From positions 222,170 to 286,169 of the forward strand of contig JAHLLI010000003.1 in NCBI GenBank assembly GCA_020444245.1: a DNA stretch of 64,000 bases, given 5' to 3'. The notes beneath the pieces are model-generated. The model saw only the letters and a list, made by a program, of their open reading frames with translations. It searched no databases and was not told where the DNA came from. The stretch comes from Actinomycetales bacterium. GTDB lineage: Bacteria; Actinomycetota; Actinomycetes; Actinomycetales; Cellulomonadaceae. This document shows positions 39,313-47,806 of the stretch, one piece after another. Position numbers and translations under genes: made by a program. Each line of letters opens with the position of its first letter. The first letter of the stretch is position 1.

Positions 39313-39759
39313 GTGAAGGCGGGCTTGAGGAAGCAGCGTCAGGCACTCGCCCCGGTGCGGCGCCGGGACCGCCGTGGCCGCGGTCCGCGAGGCATGCTCC
39401 TCCCGCCGGACGCCCCCGCCCACCGCACCCGCGCCGAGCGCTTCGACGACTACGTGCTGGACGCGGTGGAGCGGCTCGAGCGGCGCTGGGCCGAGCAGCT
39501 CAAGGGCACCGAGTTCGCGGTCGAGGACGTGCCGCCCTCCCGTCCCGCGCCGTGGGAGCACGGCGGGGTGCCCCTGGGGCGCTACTTCCCCGCCGACGCC
39601 GGTCTGCCGCCGCGGATCGTGGTCTACCGACGCCCGGTCGAGACCCGGGCCGTCGACGACGCGGATCTCGCGGCGCTGGTGCACGACGTGGTGGTCGAGC
39701 AGGTGGCGCACCTGCTGGCCCGGGCGCCGGAGGACGTGGACCCGGGGTATCGCCTCTAG
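39313..39759 (+). CDS. Metallopeptidase-family (zincin-like) protein with degenerate active site
   Basis: A 148-residue basic/acidic protein that matches the actinobacterial Rv3259-type family: RRRDRRGRGPRGMLLPPDAP, RAERFDDYVLDAVERLERRW, LKGTEFAVEDVP and a final ALVHDVVVEQVAHLL. In active zincin members the last block reads HExxH; here it is VEQVAH, so the first His is missing and hydrolysis is doubtful. GTG 39313 is the best-placed start; a GTG at 39304 is also in frame. It is divergent from DUF3499. Confidence 0.7.
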   Translation: MKAGLRKQRQALAPVRRRDRRGRGPRGMLLPPDAPAHRTRAERFDDYVLDAVERLERRWAEQLKGTEFAVEDVPPSRPAPWEHGGVPLGRYFPADAGLPPRIVVYRRPVETRAVDDADLAALVHDVVVEQVAHLLARAPEDVDPGYRL

Positions 39760-39841
39760 GCAGCTGCCCGCCGTGAAGACGGCATTCCTCCATCTCGTGT
39801 CCACAGATCCGGTTGCGGCGGCCCTGCGTGTGGGTGGCTGC

Positions 39842-39857
39842 TCGTACACTTGTTCTA
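39842..39857. promoter_or_regulatory. Degenerate LexA-like box abutting the HNH gene start
   Basis: TCGTACACTTGTTCTA differs from the perfect dinB box at 3943 at only 3 of 16 positions and keeps the TCG-ACAC-TGTTC-A frame. It ends on the first base of the ATG at 39857. LexA control of DUF222/13E12-type genes is known in mycobacteria. Binding of this variant is unproven. Confidence 0.5.
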
Positions 39858-41356
39858 TGGTCGGGGGGCGGGGCGCGGGTGCGGCGGGCGACGTGCTCGC
39901 GCGGTTGCGCGCCGATGTGGACGCGCTGCTGGGCCTCGACCTGGATGACGTGGATGGGTTGTCGGGGCCCGGCTTGCACCGTGAGCTGGGCGTGTTGGCC
40001 GACCGGGTGCGGTCGGTGGCCGCGCGGGTTCTGGCCCGGGTGGAGGCTGACGGGCGGTGGCAGGCGGGCGGGGAACGCACCTTCGCCCAGTGGGCCGCTC
40101 GGAAACAGGGGTCGTCGGTGTCCGGGGCGCGCCGCGAGGCTGCCCTCGGGCGGGCGCTGGACCAGTCGCTACCGGTGACCGCCAAGGCCGTGGCCGACGG
40201 GCGGATGAGCCTGGAGCACGCCCAGGTGCTGGCCGGCTACGCCGAGTCCTCCCCCGCGCGTCAGGCGGCGTTGGCCTCCGACGATGCGCGGATGAACGAG
40301 GCCAACCTGGTGGGTCAGGCAGCCCGGCAGGGCGTGGACCAGTTTCGCAGGACGCTGGCCCGCCTGGGCGCGGCGGTGGACGCCGCAGCGGTCGAGCGCG
40401 AGCACGAGGCAGCGAGCGCCCGCGAGTACCTGACCGTGGCCCGCCGCCGCGACGGGGTGGCGTTCCAAGGGTTCCTGGGCCACGAGCACGCCGAGACGGT
40501 GATCACCGCGTTGCGCGCGGTGGCAGGCGTCCCGGCCAAGGACGACACCCGCACCCGCGACCAGCGCCAGGCCGCCGCACTGGTTGACGCGGCCCGCCTC
40601 GTCCTGGACCAGGGCCTGGCCGGCGGCGGGCAGGCCGTGCGCCCCCACCTGTCGGTCACCGTGTCCTGGGAGAGCCTCCAACGCCAGATCGCCGCGGCCG
40701 CACGCGCCGACCGCGAGCGCAGCACGGGCCGCGAGGGCGCCGACGATGACGCCACCGCGTGGCTACCACCAGGGTGGGAACCAGGAACTGACACCCCGTG
40801 GGAGGCTCACGCCCCGGCCGAGTACCCCGACCACACCCCGGTGCCACCCTCGGTCTTGGCCCGGCTGGCCTGCGATGGCGAGCTCTCCCGCGTCGTGTTC
40901 GGCCCCGACGGTGCCGTGCTGGACGTGGGTCGGGCCCAACGCGTGTTCACCGGCCCCCAGCGCCGTGCGGTCATCGCCCGCGACCGGCACTGCCAGTACC
41001 CCGGATGCACCGCGCCACCCATCCTCTGCGAGGTCCACCACGTCCAATGGTGGGAACGCGACAACGGCCCCACCTCCGTCGACAACGGGATCCTGATCTG
41101 CTGGCACCACCACGCACTGGTCCACGCCCGCAACCTGACCATCACCCGGGCAGCGGGACAGTGGCGGTTCGCACGCCACGACGGCGCACCCCTGACCGAC
41201 CGACCACCCGGGCAAGACCCACCGAGGTCGGCTTCACCCGATCGCGCCGCACCGACGACGGTAGGGCGCACGCCACCGCCGACCGCCCCACCGGAGGACG
41301 AGTTGGCGCCGCCGGGTTCAGAGCACCACCAAGACGAGCTCCCCCTCAGCGCCTAG
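39857..41356 (+). CDS. DUF222/HNH endonuclease (13E12 repeat-family type)
   Basis: A 499-residue protein. The N-terminal DUF222 region (about 15-280) contains LADRVRSVAARVLARVEADGRW and LEHAQVLAGYAESSP; the C-terminal HNH nuclease has RDRHCQYPGCTAPPILCEVHHVQWW and NGILICWHHHALVHARN, with the expected His and Asn residues and CxxxxC zinc ligands. These genes are numerous, often mobile-like and damage-induced in actinomycetes. ATG 39857 lies at the end of an SOS-like sequence. The gene interrupts the otherwise conserved order between the metallopeptidase gene and the DUF5719/GT2/whiB2 genes. Confidence 0.88.
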   Translation: MVGGRGAGAAGDVLARLRADVDALLGLDLDDVDGLSGPGLHRELGVLADRVRSVAARVLARVEADGRWQAGGERTFAQWAARKQGSSVSGARREAALGRALDQSLPVTAKAVADGRMSLEHAQVLAGYAESSPARQAALASDDARMNEANLVGQAARQGVDQFRRTLARLGAAVDAAAVEREHEAASAREYLTVARRRDGVAFQGFLGHEHAETVITALRAVAGVPAKDDTRTRDQRQAAALVDAARLVLDQGLAGGGQAVRPHLSVTVSWESLQRQIAAAARADRERSTGREGADDDATAWLPPGWEPGTDTPWEAHAPAEYPDHTPVPPSVLARLACDGELSRVVFGPDGAVLDVGRAQRVFTGPQRRAVIARDRHCQYPGCTAPPILCEVHHVQWWERDNGPTSVDNGILICWHHHALVHARNLTITRAAGQWRFARHDGAPLTDRPPGQDPPRSASPDRAAPTTVGRTPPPTAPPEDELAPPGSEHHQDELPLSA

Positions 41357-41413
41357 GGGGAAGCTGGCCGGATGGCTCCTGCCCGAGTGGCAGCTGCCCA
41401 GATCGGCACCCGC

Positions 41414-42982
41414 CTAGGATGCGCCGAGCCGGACGTCGACCGCGTCGTGACGGGTGGCCGGCGCGACCGGGCTGAGCACGCTGACCAGGTCGCCGGTCTT
41501 CTGGCTGACGTCGAGCACCACCGCCCACACCACGCGCGGGTCGTCGGTGCGCACCACGAGGCCGGACAGGGTGCCGGGCGCCTCGCCCAGGTCGTCCAGA
41601 CCGACCGTGATCGACGTGCCGGCGGCCACAGGCGTGCTGGTGGTGACCGCGCCGTCGGCGCCGACCAGCTCCACGTCCACATCGGCCGGCCCGTCGGGGG
41701 CGTCGGTGCCGGGAGCGGCCTCGGGCACCGCGACCACGAGGTGCCACGAGGCCAGGCCGGGCAGCGCGAGAGGTCCCACCGTGCCCGGCTGGACCGAGGC
41801 CGCCCAGGCCCGCTCGAGGGCGAGGTCGGGCTTGCGGGTCGCAGCGCCCGCGTCCACGCCGCGGGTGATCATCGCGCCGGCGAGCACCGGCACGTCGGCA
41901 TCCACCACGACGGTGTAGGACCCGGCCGGCAGCCCGCCGAGCGGCAGGTCGATGACCGCACCGGCGTCCAGCGCCACGTCGGTCCCGCCCGGCAGCGGGA
42001 CCTCGCCGTCCGGCCCCAGCACGCGCACCTGGGCCGTGCCCGCCTCCTCCGGCGCGAGCAGCCGCAGCACCGAGACGTCGACCCCGTCGGCCTCCGAGGC
42101 TCCGACCGAGACGCCGGGGACCACCTGGCGGAGCGCCGGCGCCGCGCCCGGCACGACGTCGTCCACACCCGCCGGGGTCAGCCCGCGCAGGGCCGAGTCC
42201 TGCAGGTAGGACGCGACCAACCCGCCCGAGGCGACCACGTGCACCACGATCCGGGGCTGCTCGGCGGCGGCGCCCTCGAGGAGCACCGCACGTTCGGAGC
42301 CGGCCGGGACGATGTACTGGGCGGCTCCGGCCAGCTCGACCGGTCCGCCCGGCCCCCACACCTCCAGGGACACCTGTGCGGGCGTTGCACCGGGGTTCTG
42401 CAGGACCAGGCGCGCGCTCGACCCCAGCGTCGTGCTCCCGCCGACCAGCCACGCCTCGTTGACCGCGGATCGGCACGGCGCCGCGACCAGACCGCGCAGG
42501 TCACCGCTGTCGGTGCGCACCACCGTGGTCCCCGCGATCCACGCCGGGCCCCCGTCACCCGGATCGGCCCGCACCGTCACGACGCCGCCGGGGGCGGTGA
42601 CCCGGGCCACGCCCGCTCCCGCGGCCGGGGTCAGCTCGGCGAGCGCGGCGCTCCGGTCCCCCAGCGCGAACAGCTGGGCCGGCACGGCCGGGTCCGTCGG
42701 CCGGTCGACGGTGATCGCCCCGACCCGCATGGTCGAGGCCGCGGGCGCGGGGTCGAACTGCGGGTCGTAGGCGACGTCGTCGCCCTGCTCCTGCTCCGTG
42801 GCCAGCCGCGCCGGGCCCGGGCAGACCAGGTCGGTGGGCGCGGGCGGAACGGCGACCGCGAGCGGGTCGACGGCCGTCAGGGACGCCGGTTCCCAGCCGG
42901 GCGCCAGGACCACGCCGACCACGAGCGCCACACTGACCAGCGCGCTCAGCACCGCGACCACCGCGGCCGCCACCCGTCTCAT
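41414..42982 (-). CDS. DUF5719 family secreted or membrane-anchored protein
   Basis: A 522-residue protein with one N-terminal hydrophobic segment (about 5-29) and a long beta-rich extracytoplasmic part without catalytic motifs. Repeated sandwich-like units are seen, for example SARLVLQNPGATPAQVSLEVWG and DVELVGADGAVTTSTPVAAG. The family is typically downstream of the large GT2 gene in actinomycetes, and the ATG at 42982 overlaps its stop (ATGA). A role in export or assembly of a cell-surface glycan is plausible but not shown. The stop is a TAG. Confidence 0.8.
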   Translation of the reverse strand: MRRVAAAVVAVLSALVSVALVVGVVLAPGWEPASLTAVDPLAVAVPPAPTDLVCPGPARLATEQEQGDDVAYDPQFDPAPAASTMRVGAITVDRPTDPAVPAQLFALGDRSAALAELTPAAGAGVARVTAPGGVVTVRADPGDGGPAWIAGTTVVRTDSGDLRGLVAAPCRSAVNEAWLVGGSTTLGSSARLVLQNPGATPAQVSLEVWGPGGPVELAGAAQYIVPAGSERAVLLEGAAAEQPRIVVHVVASGGLVASYLQDSALRGLTPAGVDDVVPGAAPALRQVVPGVSVGASEADGVDVSVLRLLAPEEAGTAQVRVLGPDGEVPLPGGTDVALDAGAVIDLPLGGLPAGSYTVVVDADVPVLAGAMITRGVDAGAATRKPDLALERAWAASVQPGTVGPLALPGLASWHLVVAVPEAAPGTDAPDGPADVDVELVGADGAVTTSTPVAAGTSITVGLDDLGEAPGTLSGLVVRTDDPRVVWAVVLDVSQKTGDLVSVLSPVAPATRHDAVDVRLGAS

Positions 42983-45900
42983 CGCGTCCTCCGTCGTCGC
43001 ACCGGGACGGCCAGAAGCGCCGTGGCTCCCAGCACCAGGAGCTGGACCAGCTGCCACGGGCGCCGCTCGGCCGGCTGGTACCGGACCACCAGGTGGCCAC
43101 CACCAGGGCCGACCTCGAACGCCTGCCGCCACCCGGTCTCCACGGCGCGCAGCGGTACACCGTCCAGCCAGGCGCGCCAGCTGGGGTCGGAGCGCTCGGC
43201 GAGCACCAGCAGGCGGTCCGCGGGGCCCGGCTCGAGCGTGGTGCTCACACTCCGACCCTCGGCGGCGACCGGTCCGACGACCTCGCCGAAGCTGTTCGCG
43301 GTGCCGCGCACGAGCCGCGCCCAGGCCACGGTCCGGGTCTCGGTCGAGACACGCCAGATCACCCCGGCGTCGGTCTCCGTGACCCGTTCCAGGCCCGGCG
43401 TCGCGTCGAGGCCACCGACCAGCGCGGTGCGTGCGGCGACCGCGTCGGCGTGCGCCTGCTCGTCCTGGCCGTCGGCGAGCGGCGGCACCAGCACGGCGCC
43501 GACGCCGAGGTCCGCGAGCTCGTCGGCGGCGCGGTCCGCCTGCACCGTCAGGTCAGCGGCCGCCCGCGCCAGGGCGAGTTCGGCGTCGTCGGGCTCGACG
43601 AGCCGGGGGTCTGCGGGATCGCCGGTCACCTGGTCCGAGGTCGGCACCCGCTGGGCCTCGGTGAGCTGGACACCGTCGCCCGACAGCAGCACCGCCCGGA
43701 CCTCGTCGCCCACCTCCAGACTCAGCACCCGTGCGGCGTCCGGCGACGTCTGCAGCTGGGTCCCGGCGGCCGGCACCGCGGGGATGGCGCTAGCGGTGAG
43801 GGCCGGAGGTTCGCTGCGCGACTCGAGCAGCCACCCCGCCAGCAGGCCGGTCGGTGCGGCGAAGGCCAGCACCGCGAGGAGCGCGGCGCCGACGTGCCGC
43901 CAGCCGAACGCCGTCCGGCTGAGCCCGGCCCGCACGCGTCCCCCCGCGACGAGGATTGCGGTGAGAAGCCCGGCGACCACGAGGCTCACGGCGCCGCCGG
44001 TCCACGCCGCGGTCAGGACACCGTCGGCAGGGACCAGCAGGAGATGCCCCAGCCCGACCGCCGTCGCCAGACCCAGCGCGGCGAGCACCCAGCCCAGCCG
44101 CACCGCGCGTCCCGCGGGAGCGCGCGTCACCAGGGCGAGGGCCGCGAGCAGCAGCAGCACGCCGCCGGGCACCCAGGCCGCCCAGATCGGCAGCGAACCC
44201 CACAGCACACCCGGTAGCGCGGTCGGCTCGCCGGGCCAGCCGAGCAGCTGCTGCCAGGCCGCCGCTGCGGTCGCGGGCACCGCCAGGCCCGGGGCCACCA
44301 GCAGGGCGCGCCAGCGGGACGGGTCTGCGACGACCGCGGCCACCGTCGGGCCGTGGAGCACCAGCGGCGGCAGCGCGGCCCACCACAGCCGGCGCCGCGG
44401 CCGCACCAACGCCACCACCACCAGCCCGGCCAGCACGGCGGGCAGCAGCGCGGGCGTCCCCGCGGTCGCCAGGCACAACGCGAGGCCGGCACCCGCGGCC
44501 GCGGCCAACGACGGCTCCGCGGTGCGAGGAGGCTCCGGGGCGTCGTCGCCCGCGCCCGGGAGGCCGTCGCCCGCCGGGTCGGCGCCGCGCGCGTCCGCGG
44601 CGCGGTCCGTCGGGTCGTCCGTACCCTGGCCGGCGTCCGCAGTCGCACCACCCGAGCGATCGGCGTCCGCAGTCGCACCACCCGAGCGATCGGCGTCCGC
44701 GGTCGCGCCACCCGGGCGGTCGGCGTCCGCAGTCGCACCGTCCGAGCGGTCGACGTCGGCAGTCGCACTGCCCGAGCGGTCGGCCTCGGCGGCGGGCACG
44801 GCTGCCCCGGCCCCGGGCGCCGCCTCCGGCCGCGCCACCCGCTGGGCCCCGACCAGGCCAGACTGCACCACGTCGATCCGCGCGACGCCGAGCGCTCGGG
44901 CCAGGCCCAGGAAGGCCCAGGGCAGCGCGACGTGCGTGAGCAGGGCACCCAGGCGCACCTGGTCCAGCCCGGCGAGCAGCACCGGCGTGGCGGTCCAGGC
45001 CAGCGCCGCCCACAGCCGCAGCGCCACCGACCGGGTGGCCGCCCCGGCCGCGAACCAGGCGCCCAGCGCCGAGGCGAGCAACGAGCCGAGCACCAGCACG
45101 GCACCCGCCGACCCGACCGAACCCACCAGGGCGGTCAGCGGGACGAGCACCGCGAGGAAGGGATCGGGCGGGGCGGCGTGGCCCAGCCCGCTGGCGACCC
45201 ACCAGGAGCCGGCCGCGGCCCACAGACCGCCGAGGTCCGCGTCGCCGAACGGCAGGGTGCCACCGGTCAGCCGCGATCCGGTCAGCACCTTGCTCAGGTA
45301 CGGACCCAGCACGGCACCGGTCAGCACGAGCCCGGCGAGCACGACGGCCGTGAGGCCCACCCGGCGCCGACTCCGCAGCGCGGCGAGCTCGCGCAGCTCG
45401 AGCTCGCTCGGCGCCGACCGGCTCCGGCGGGCCTCGGCCGCCGCCAGGCGCCGGTCACGGACCTGGCGCAGCACGTCGCGCACCGAGTACTCCAGCGGAC
45501 GCAGCGCGCGTCGGGGCAGCACCGAGGTGCGCGCCGCCCGCCGCCGCGCCGCCACGATGCGTCCCGGGCGCAGGAGCACCACCCACGGCGCCAGCAGCTC
45601 GGACAGCACCAGGTGAGGCTCCTTGAGCACCAACCGCATCCCGGCGCGCACCACGGCGGCCCCCAGGGCCAGCAGCGCGACCACCGGCACGAGCGCCAAC
45701 GGGACGCCGGTGAGCTGCGAGTGCAGGAACGCCTCGCGCCGGGCCTGCGCCGATCGCCGCGCATCCCAGCCGGGGCGAACCGCGGCCCCGCGCAGCGAGG
45801 CCCGCGCGTGGCGGACCACGGCGCCGGGCACCACGATCACCCGGTGCCCGGCCAGGCGCGCCCGCCGGCACAGGTCCAGGCCGTCGCCGTACGGGCCCAG

Positions 45901-46503
45901 CACCGGGTCCGGCCCGCCCAGGGCCGACCACACGTCGCGGGACACCAGCGCGCCGGCCAGACCGACCGCCAGGACGTCCTCCCGGCCGTCGTGCTGGCCC
46001 TGGTCGACCTCGACGTCGTCCAGCCCCGTCATCCGCCGGCCGAACCGGGACGTGGCCAGCCCTACCTGGCGCAGCAGCTCGGGGTCGTCCCAGTCGACCT
46101 GCTTGCAGCCGGCCACGGCCACCGACGGCGCCAGCTCGACGGAGGCGAGCAGCCGGTCCAGCGCCTCCGGTGCCGGTGCCGAGTCGTCGTGCAGCAGCCA
46201 CAGCCATGCGCCTTCGGGCTCGTCGGCCTCGGCCAGCGCGATGCGCACCGCCTGCCCGAGGTTCCGGGCACCGCGGGCCGAGACGACCTCCGGCCGCGAC
46301 CCGGTCGGCCAGGTCTCGAGCACCGCGCGCTCGACCGCGCCGTCGTCGGGGTCCGCGTCGACGACCAGGATCCGCTCAGGGGTGCGGGTCTGCTGGTCGA
46401 GCGCGTGGAGCGTCGTGGCCAGGAAGTCGGTGGCTCCCCGGGTGACGACGACGGCCACCACCGTCGGCGCGGCGTGGCCCACGTCGTGGGGGCTGGCTCT
46501 CAT
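42979..46503 (-). CDS. Large GT2 glycosyltransferase with polytopic C-terminal membrane region
   Basis: A 1174-residue protein. Residues 12-240 form a GT2 domain: VVAVVVTRGATDFLATTLHALDQQ, LWLLHDDSAPAPEALDRL (DxD-like HDDS), and GPYGDGLDLCRRARLAGHRVIVV. The remainder has about a dozen hydrophobic segments with an intervening acidic repeat region, then an extracytoplasmic domain at about 920-1130 and a last membrane helix. This is a known actinobacterial architecture near whiB2 and DUF5719; the acceptor is unknown but cell-wall or capsular glycans are likely. ATG 46503; overlaps DUF5719 by 4 bases. Confidence 0.85.
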   Translation of the reverse strand: MRASPHDVGHAAPTVVAVVVTRGATDFLATTLHALDQQTRTPERILVVDADPDDGAVERAVLETWPTGSRPEVVSARGARNLGQAVRIALAEADEPEGAWLWLLHDDSAPAPEALDRLLASVELAPSVAVAGCKQVDWDDPELLRQVGLATSRFGRRMTGLDDVEVDQGQHDGREDVLAVGLAGALVSRDVWSALGGPDPVLGPYGDGLDLCRRARLAGHRVIVVPGAVVRHARASLRGAAVRPGWDARRSAQARREAFLHSQLTGVPLALVPVVALLALGAAVVRAGMRLVLKEPHLVLSELLAPWVVLLRPGRIVAARRRAARTSVLPRRALRPLEYSVRDVLRQVRDRRLAAAEARRSRSAPSELELRELAALRSRRRVGLTAVVLAGLVLTGAVLGPYLSKVLTGSRLTGGTLPFGDADLGGLWAAAGSWWVASGLGHAAPPDPFLAVLVPLTALVGSVGSAGAVLVLGSLLASALGAWFAAGAATRSVALRLWAALAWTATPVLLAGLDQVRLGALLTHVALPWAFLGLARALGVARIDVVQSGLVGAQRVARPEAAPGAGAAVPAAEADRSGSATADVDRSDGATADADRPGGATADADRSGGATADADRSGGATADAGQGTDDPTDRAADARGADPAGDGLPGAGDDAPEPPRTAEPSLAAAAGAGLALCLATAGTPALLPAVLAGLVVVALVRPRRRLWWAALPPLVLHGPTVAAVVADPSRWRALLVAPGLAVPATAAAAWQQLLGWPGEPTALPGVLWGSLPIWAAWVPGGVLLLLAALALVTRAPAGRAVRLGWVLAALGLATAVGLGHLLLVPADGVLTAAWTGGAVSLVVAGLLTAILVAGGRVRAGLSRTAFGWRHVGAALLAVLAFAAPTGLLAGWLLESRSEPPALTASAIPAVPAAGTQLQTSPDAARVLSLEVGDEVRAVLLSGDGVQLTEAQRVPTSDQVTGDPADPRLVEPDDAELALARAAADLTVQADRAADELADLGVGAVLVPPLADGQDEQAHADAVAARTALVGGLDATPGLERVTETDAGVIWRVSTETRTVAWARLVRGTANSFGEVVGPVAAEGRSVSTTLEPGPADRLLVLAERSDPSWRAWLDGVPLRAVETGWRQAFEVGPGGGHLVVRYQPAERRPWQLVQLLVLGATALLAVPVRRRRTR
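44641..44790 (-). repeat. Five tandem 30-bp units in the GT2 gene
   Basis: 44641-44670 and 44671-44700 are identical; the three next units differ at a few bases each. They encode a DRSGGATADA decapeptide repeat in a loop between membrane segments of the glycosyltransferase. Unit length divisible by three allows copy-number change without a frameshift. Confidence 0.9.
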
Positions 46504-46562
46504 CGCGTCCCATCATGCGCCACCGCACCCCGGGACTCGGGGAGGCCGGGCGACAGCAGTCG

Positions 46563-46886
46563 TCAGACGACGCGTCGCTTGAGCTTGCGGCGCTCGCGCT
46601 CGGACAGGCCGCCCCAGATCCCGAACCGCTCGTCGTGGGCCAGGGCGTACTCCAGGCACTGGGCCCTCACCTCGCAGCCGGTGCAGACCTTCTTCGCCTC
46701 ACGGGTCGAGCCGCCCTTCTCGGGGAAGAACGCCTCGGGGTCGGTCTGCGCGCACAGCGCCCGCTCCTGCCAGCCGAGCGCCGTCTCGTCCGGGTCGTCC
46801 GTCCCGAACAGCGGCAGGACGGGTGCGACGACAGGCCGATCGAGGTCGCTGGGGAAGGGTGCGTCGTCATCGAGCACGTTCCACAT
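46563..46886 (-). CDS. whiB2: WhiB-family iron-sulfur regulator, WhiB2/WhmD type
   Basis: A 107-residue protein with the four cluster ligands Cys45, Cys68, Cys71 and Cys77 (ALCAQTD, VCTGC, AQCLEY), the turn GIWGG and a basic tail RERRKLKRR for DNA contact. WhiB2/WhmD regulates septation and cell division in mycobacteria and Streptomyces. ATG 46886 has GGAGG upstream; in-frame sequence to 46973 has no family similarity. Its position near TIGR03089 and the manA-manB genes matches the mycobacterial region. Its upstream region holds two adjacent short palindromes. Confidence 0.93.
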   Translation of the reverse strand: MWNVLDDDAPFPSDLDRPVVAPVLPLFGTDDPDETALGWQERALCAQTDPEAFFPEKGGSTREAKKVCTGCEVRAQCLEYALAHDERFGIWGGLSERERRKLKRRVV

Positions 46887-46933
46887 CTGTCCAGCCTCCG
46901 AGACCCTATGGTCGCGCCCGTCGGCGCCGAACA

Positions 46934-46957
46934 CCATGCATGGAATTACACGCGTGT
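46934..46957. promoter_or_regulatory. Adjacent palindromes upstream of whiB2
   Basis: CCATGCATGG (46934-46943) and ACACGCGTGT (46948-46957) are perfect 10-base palindromes separated by AATT. They lie 48-71 bases before the whiB2 start and about 100 bases from the divergent TIGR03089 gene. On the minus strand the second begins with GACAC, the core of WhiA sites; factor assignment is a guess. Confidence 0.4.
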
Positions 46958-47053
46958 CATCCCTCGGAGTCAAGCCTGGATGTGCTAGAAACCCCGCTTT
47001 GGCCTAGTCCGGCCGGTTCCTGAGCGGGTGAAAACTGCCCGTACCCTTGCCGG

Positions 47054-47797
47054 GTGACCACCCTGCCTGCCCTCCTGACCAGGCTCTCGAGCCAGAGCAG
47101 GCCGTGCCTGACGTGGTACACGGAGGACGAGCGGGTCGAGCTCAGTGGCCACGTGCTGGACAACTGGGTGACCAAGACCGCCCACCTGCTGGTCGACGAG
47201 CTGGAGGTCGGACCGGGCCGACGGCTGGTCGTGGACCTCCCCGCGCACTGGCGCGGGCTGGTGTGGTCGATCGCCGGGCTGCGCGTCGGGGCCACCGTGG
47301 TGGGCGCCGCACCCGGTGTGGTGGTCACCGACTCCCCCGACCGCTGGCCGGACGCCGCGGACCTCGTGGTGGTGGCGCTCCCCGCGCTCGCCCGGACCGC
47401 GGGGCCCGTGCCACCCGGCGCGGTCGACGGCAACGCGGCCGTGATGTCCTACCCGGACCGGCCCGGGCCCTGGGCGCCTGCGGCGCCGGAGGACCTCGCC
47501 CTGGCCGAGCCGCCCGTGCCGCACGCCGGGCTCCTGGCGTGGGCCGCCGCCGCCGTGCCCGCCGCGCGCGGCGGGCGCGTGCTGGCCGCGGGCGCCGACC
47601 CGACGGACCTGCTGGCCGTCACGCTCGCCGCCCTTGCCGCCGACGGCTCGGTGGTGCTGGGCAGCGCCGAGTGGGCCGGCACGCTCCTGGCCGACGCCGC
47701 GCGACGGGCCCGCCTGGCCGCGACCGAGCGGGTCGACGTCGACCTGCTCCCCGACGACCCGGACCTCGGCGCACCGCGGGACACCGCGACGGGCTGA
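47054..47797 (+). CDS. TIGR03089 family protein
   Basis: A 247-residue protein resembling an incomplete AMP-binding/acyl-CoA synthetase fold: it starts LTWYTEDERVELSGHVLDNWVTKTAHLLVDELEVGPG and has VLDLPAHWRGLVWSIAGLRVGATVVG (VVDLPAHWRGLVWS here). The ATP-grasping and Lys motifs of active ligases are absent, as is normal for the family. It corresponds to Rv3268. GTG start 47054, divergent from whiB2 and convergent with manA copy 1. Confidence 0.85.
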   Translation: MTTLPALLTRLSSQSRPCLTWYTEDERVELSGHVLDNWVTKTAHLLVDELEVGPGRRLVVDLPAHWRGLVWSIAGLRVGATVVGAAPGVVVTDSPDRWPDAADLVVVALPALARTAGPVPPGAVDGNAAVMSYPDRPGPWAPAAPEDLALAEPPVPHAGLLAWAAAAVPAARGGRVLAAGADPTDLLAVTLAALAADGSVVLGSAEWAGTLLADAARRARLAATERVDVDLLPDDPDLGAPRDTATG

Positions 47798-47806
47798 GGG
47801 GTCGGG

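Noticed and set aside
41372..45616. 1414-residue frame opposite the DUF5719 and GT2 genes
   Set aside because: Low-complexity Ser/Arg/Thr/Ala translation; both genes on the other strand have clear domains and coupled starts.
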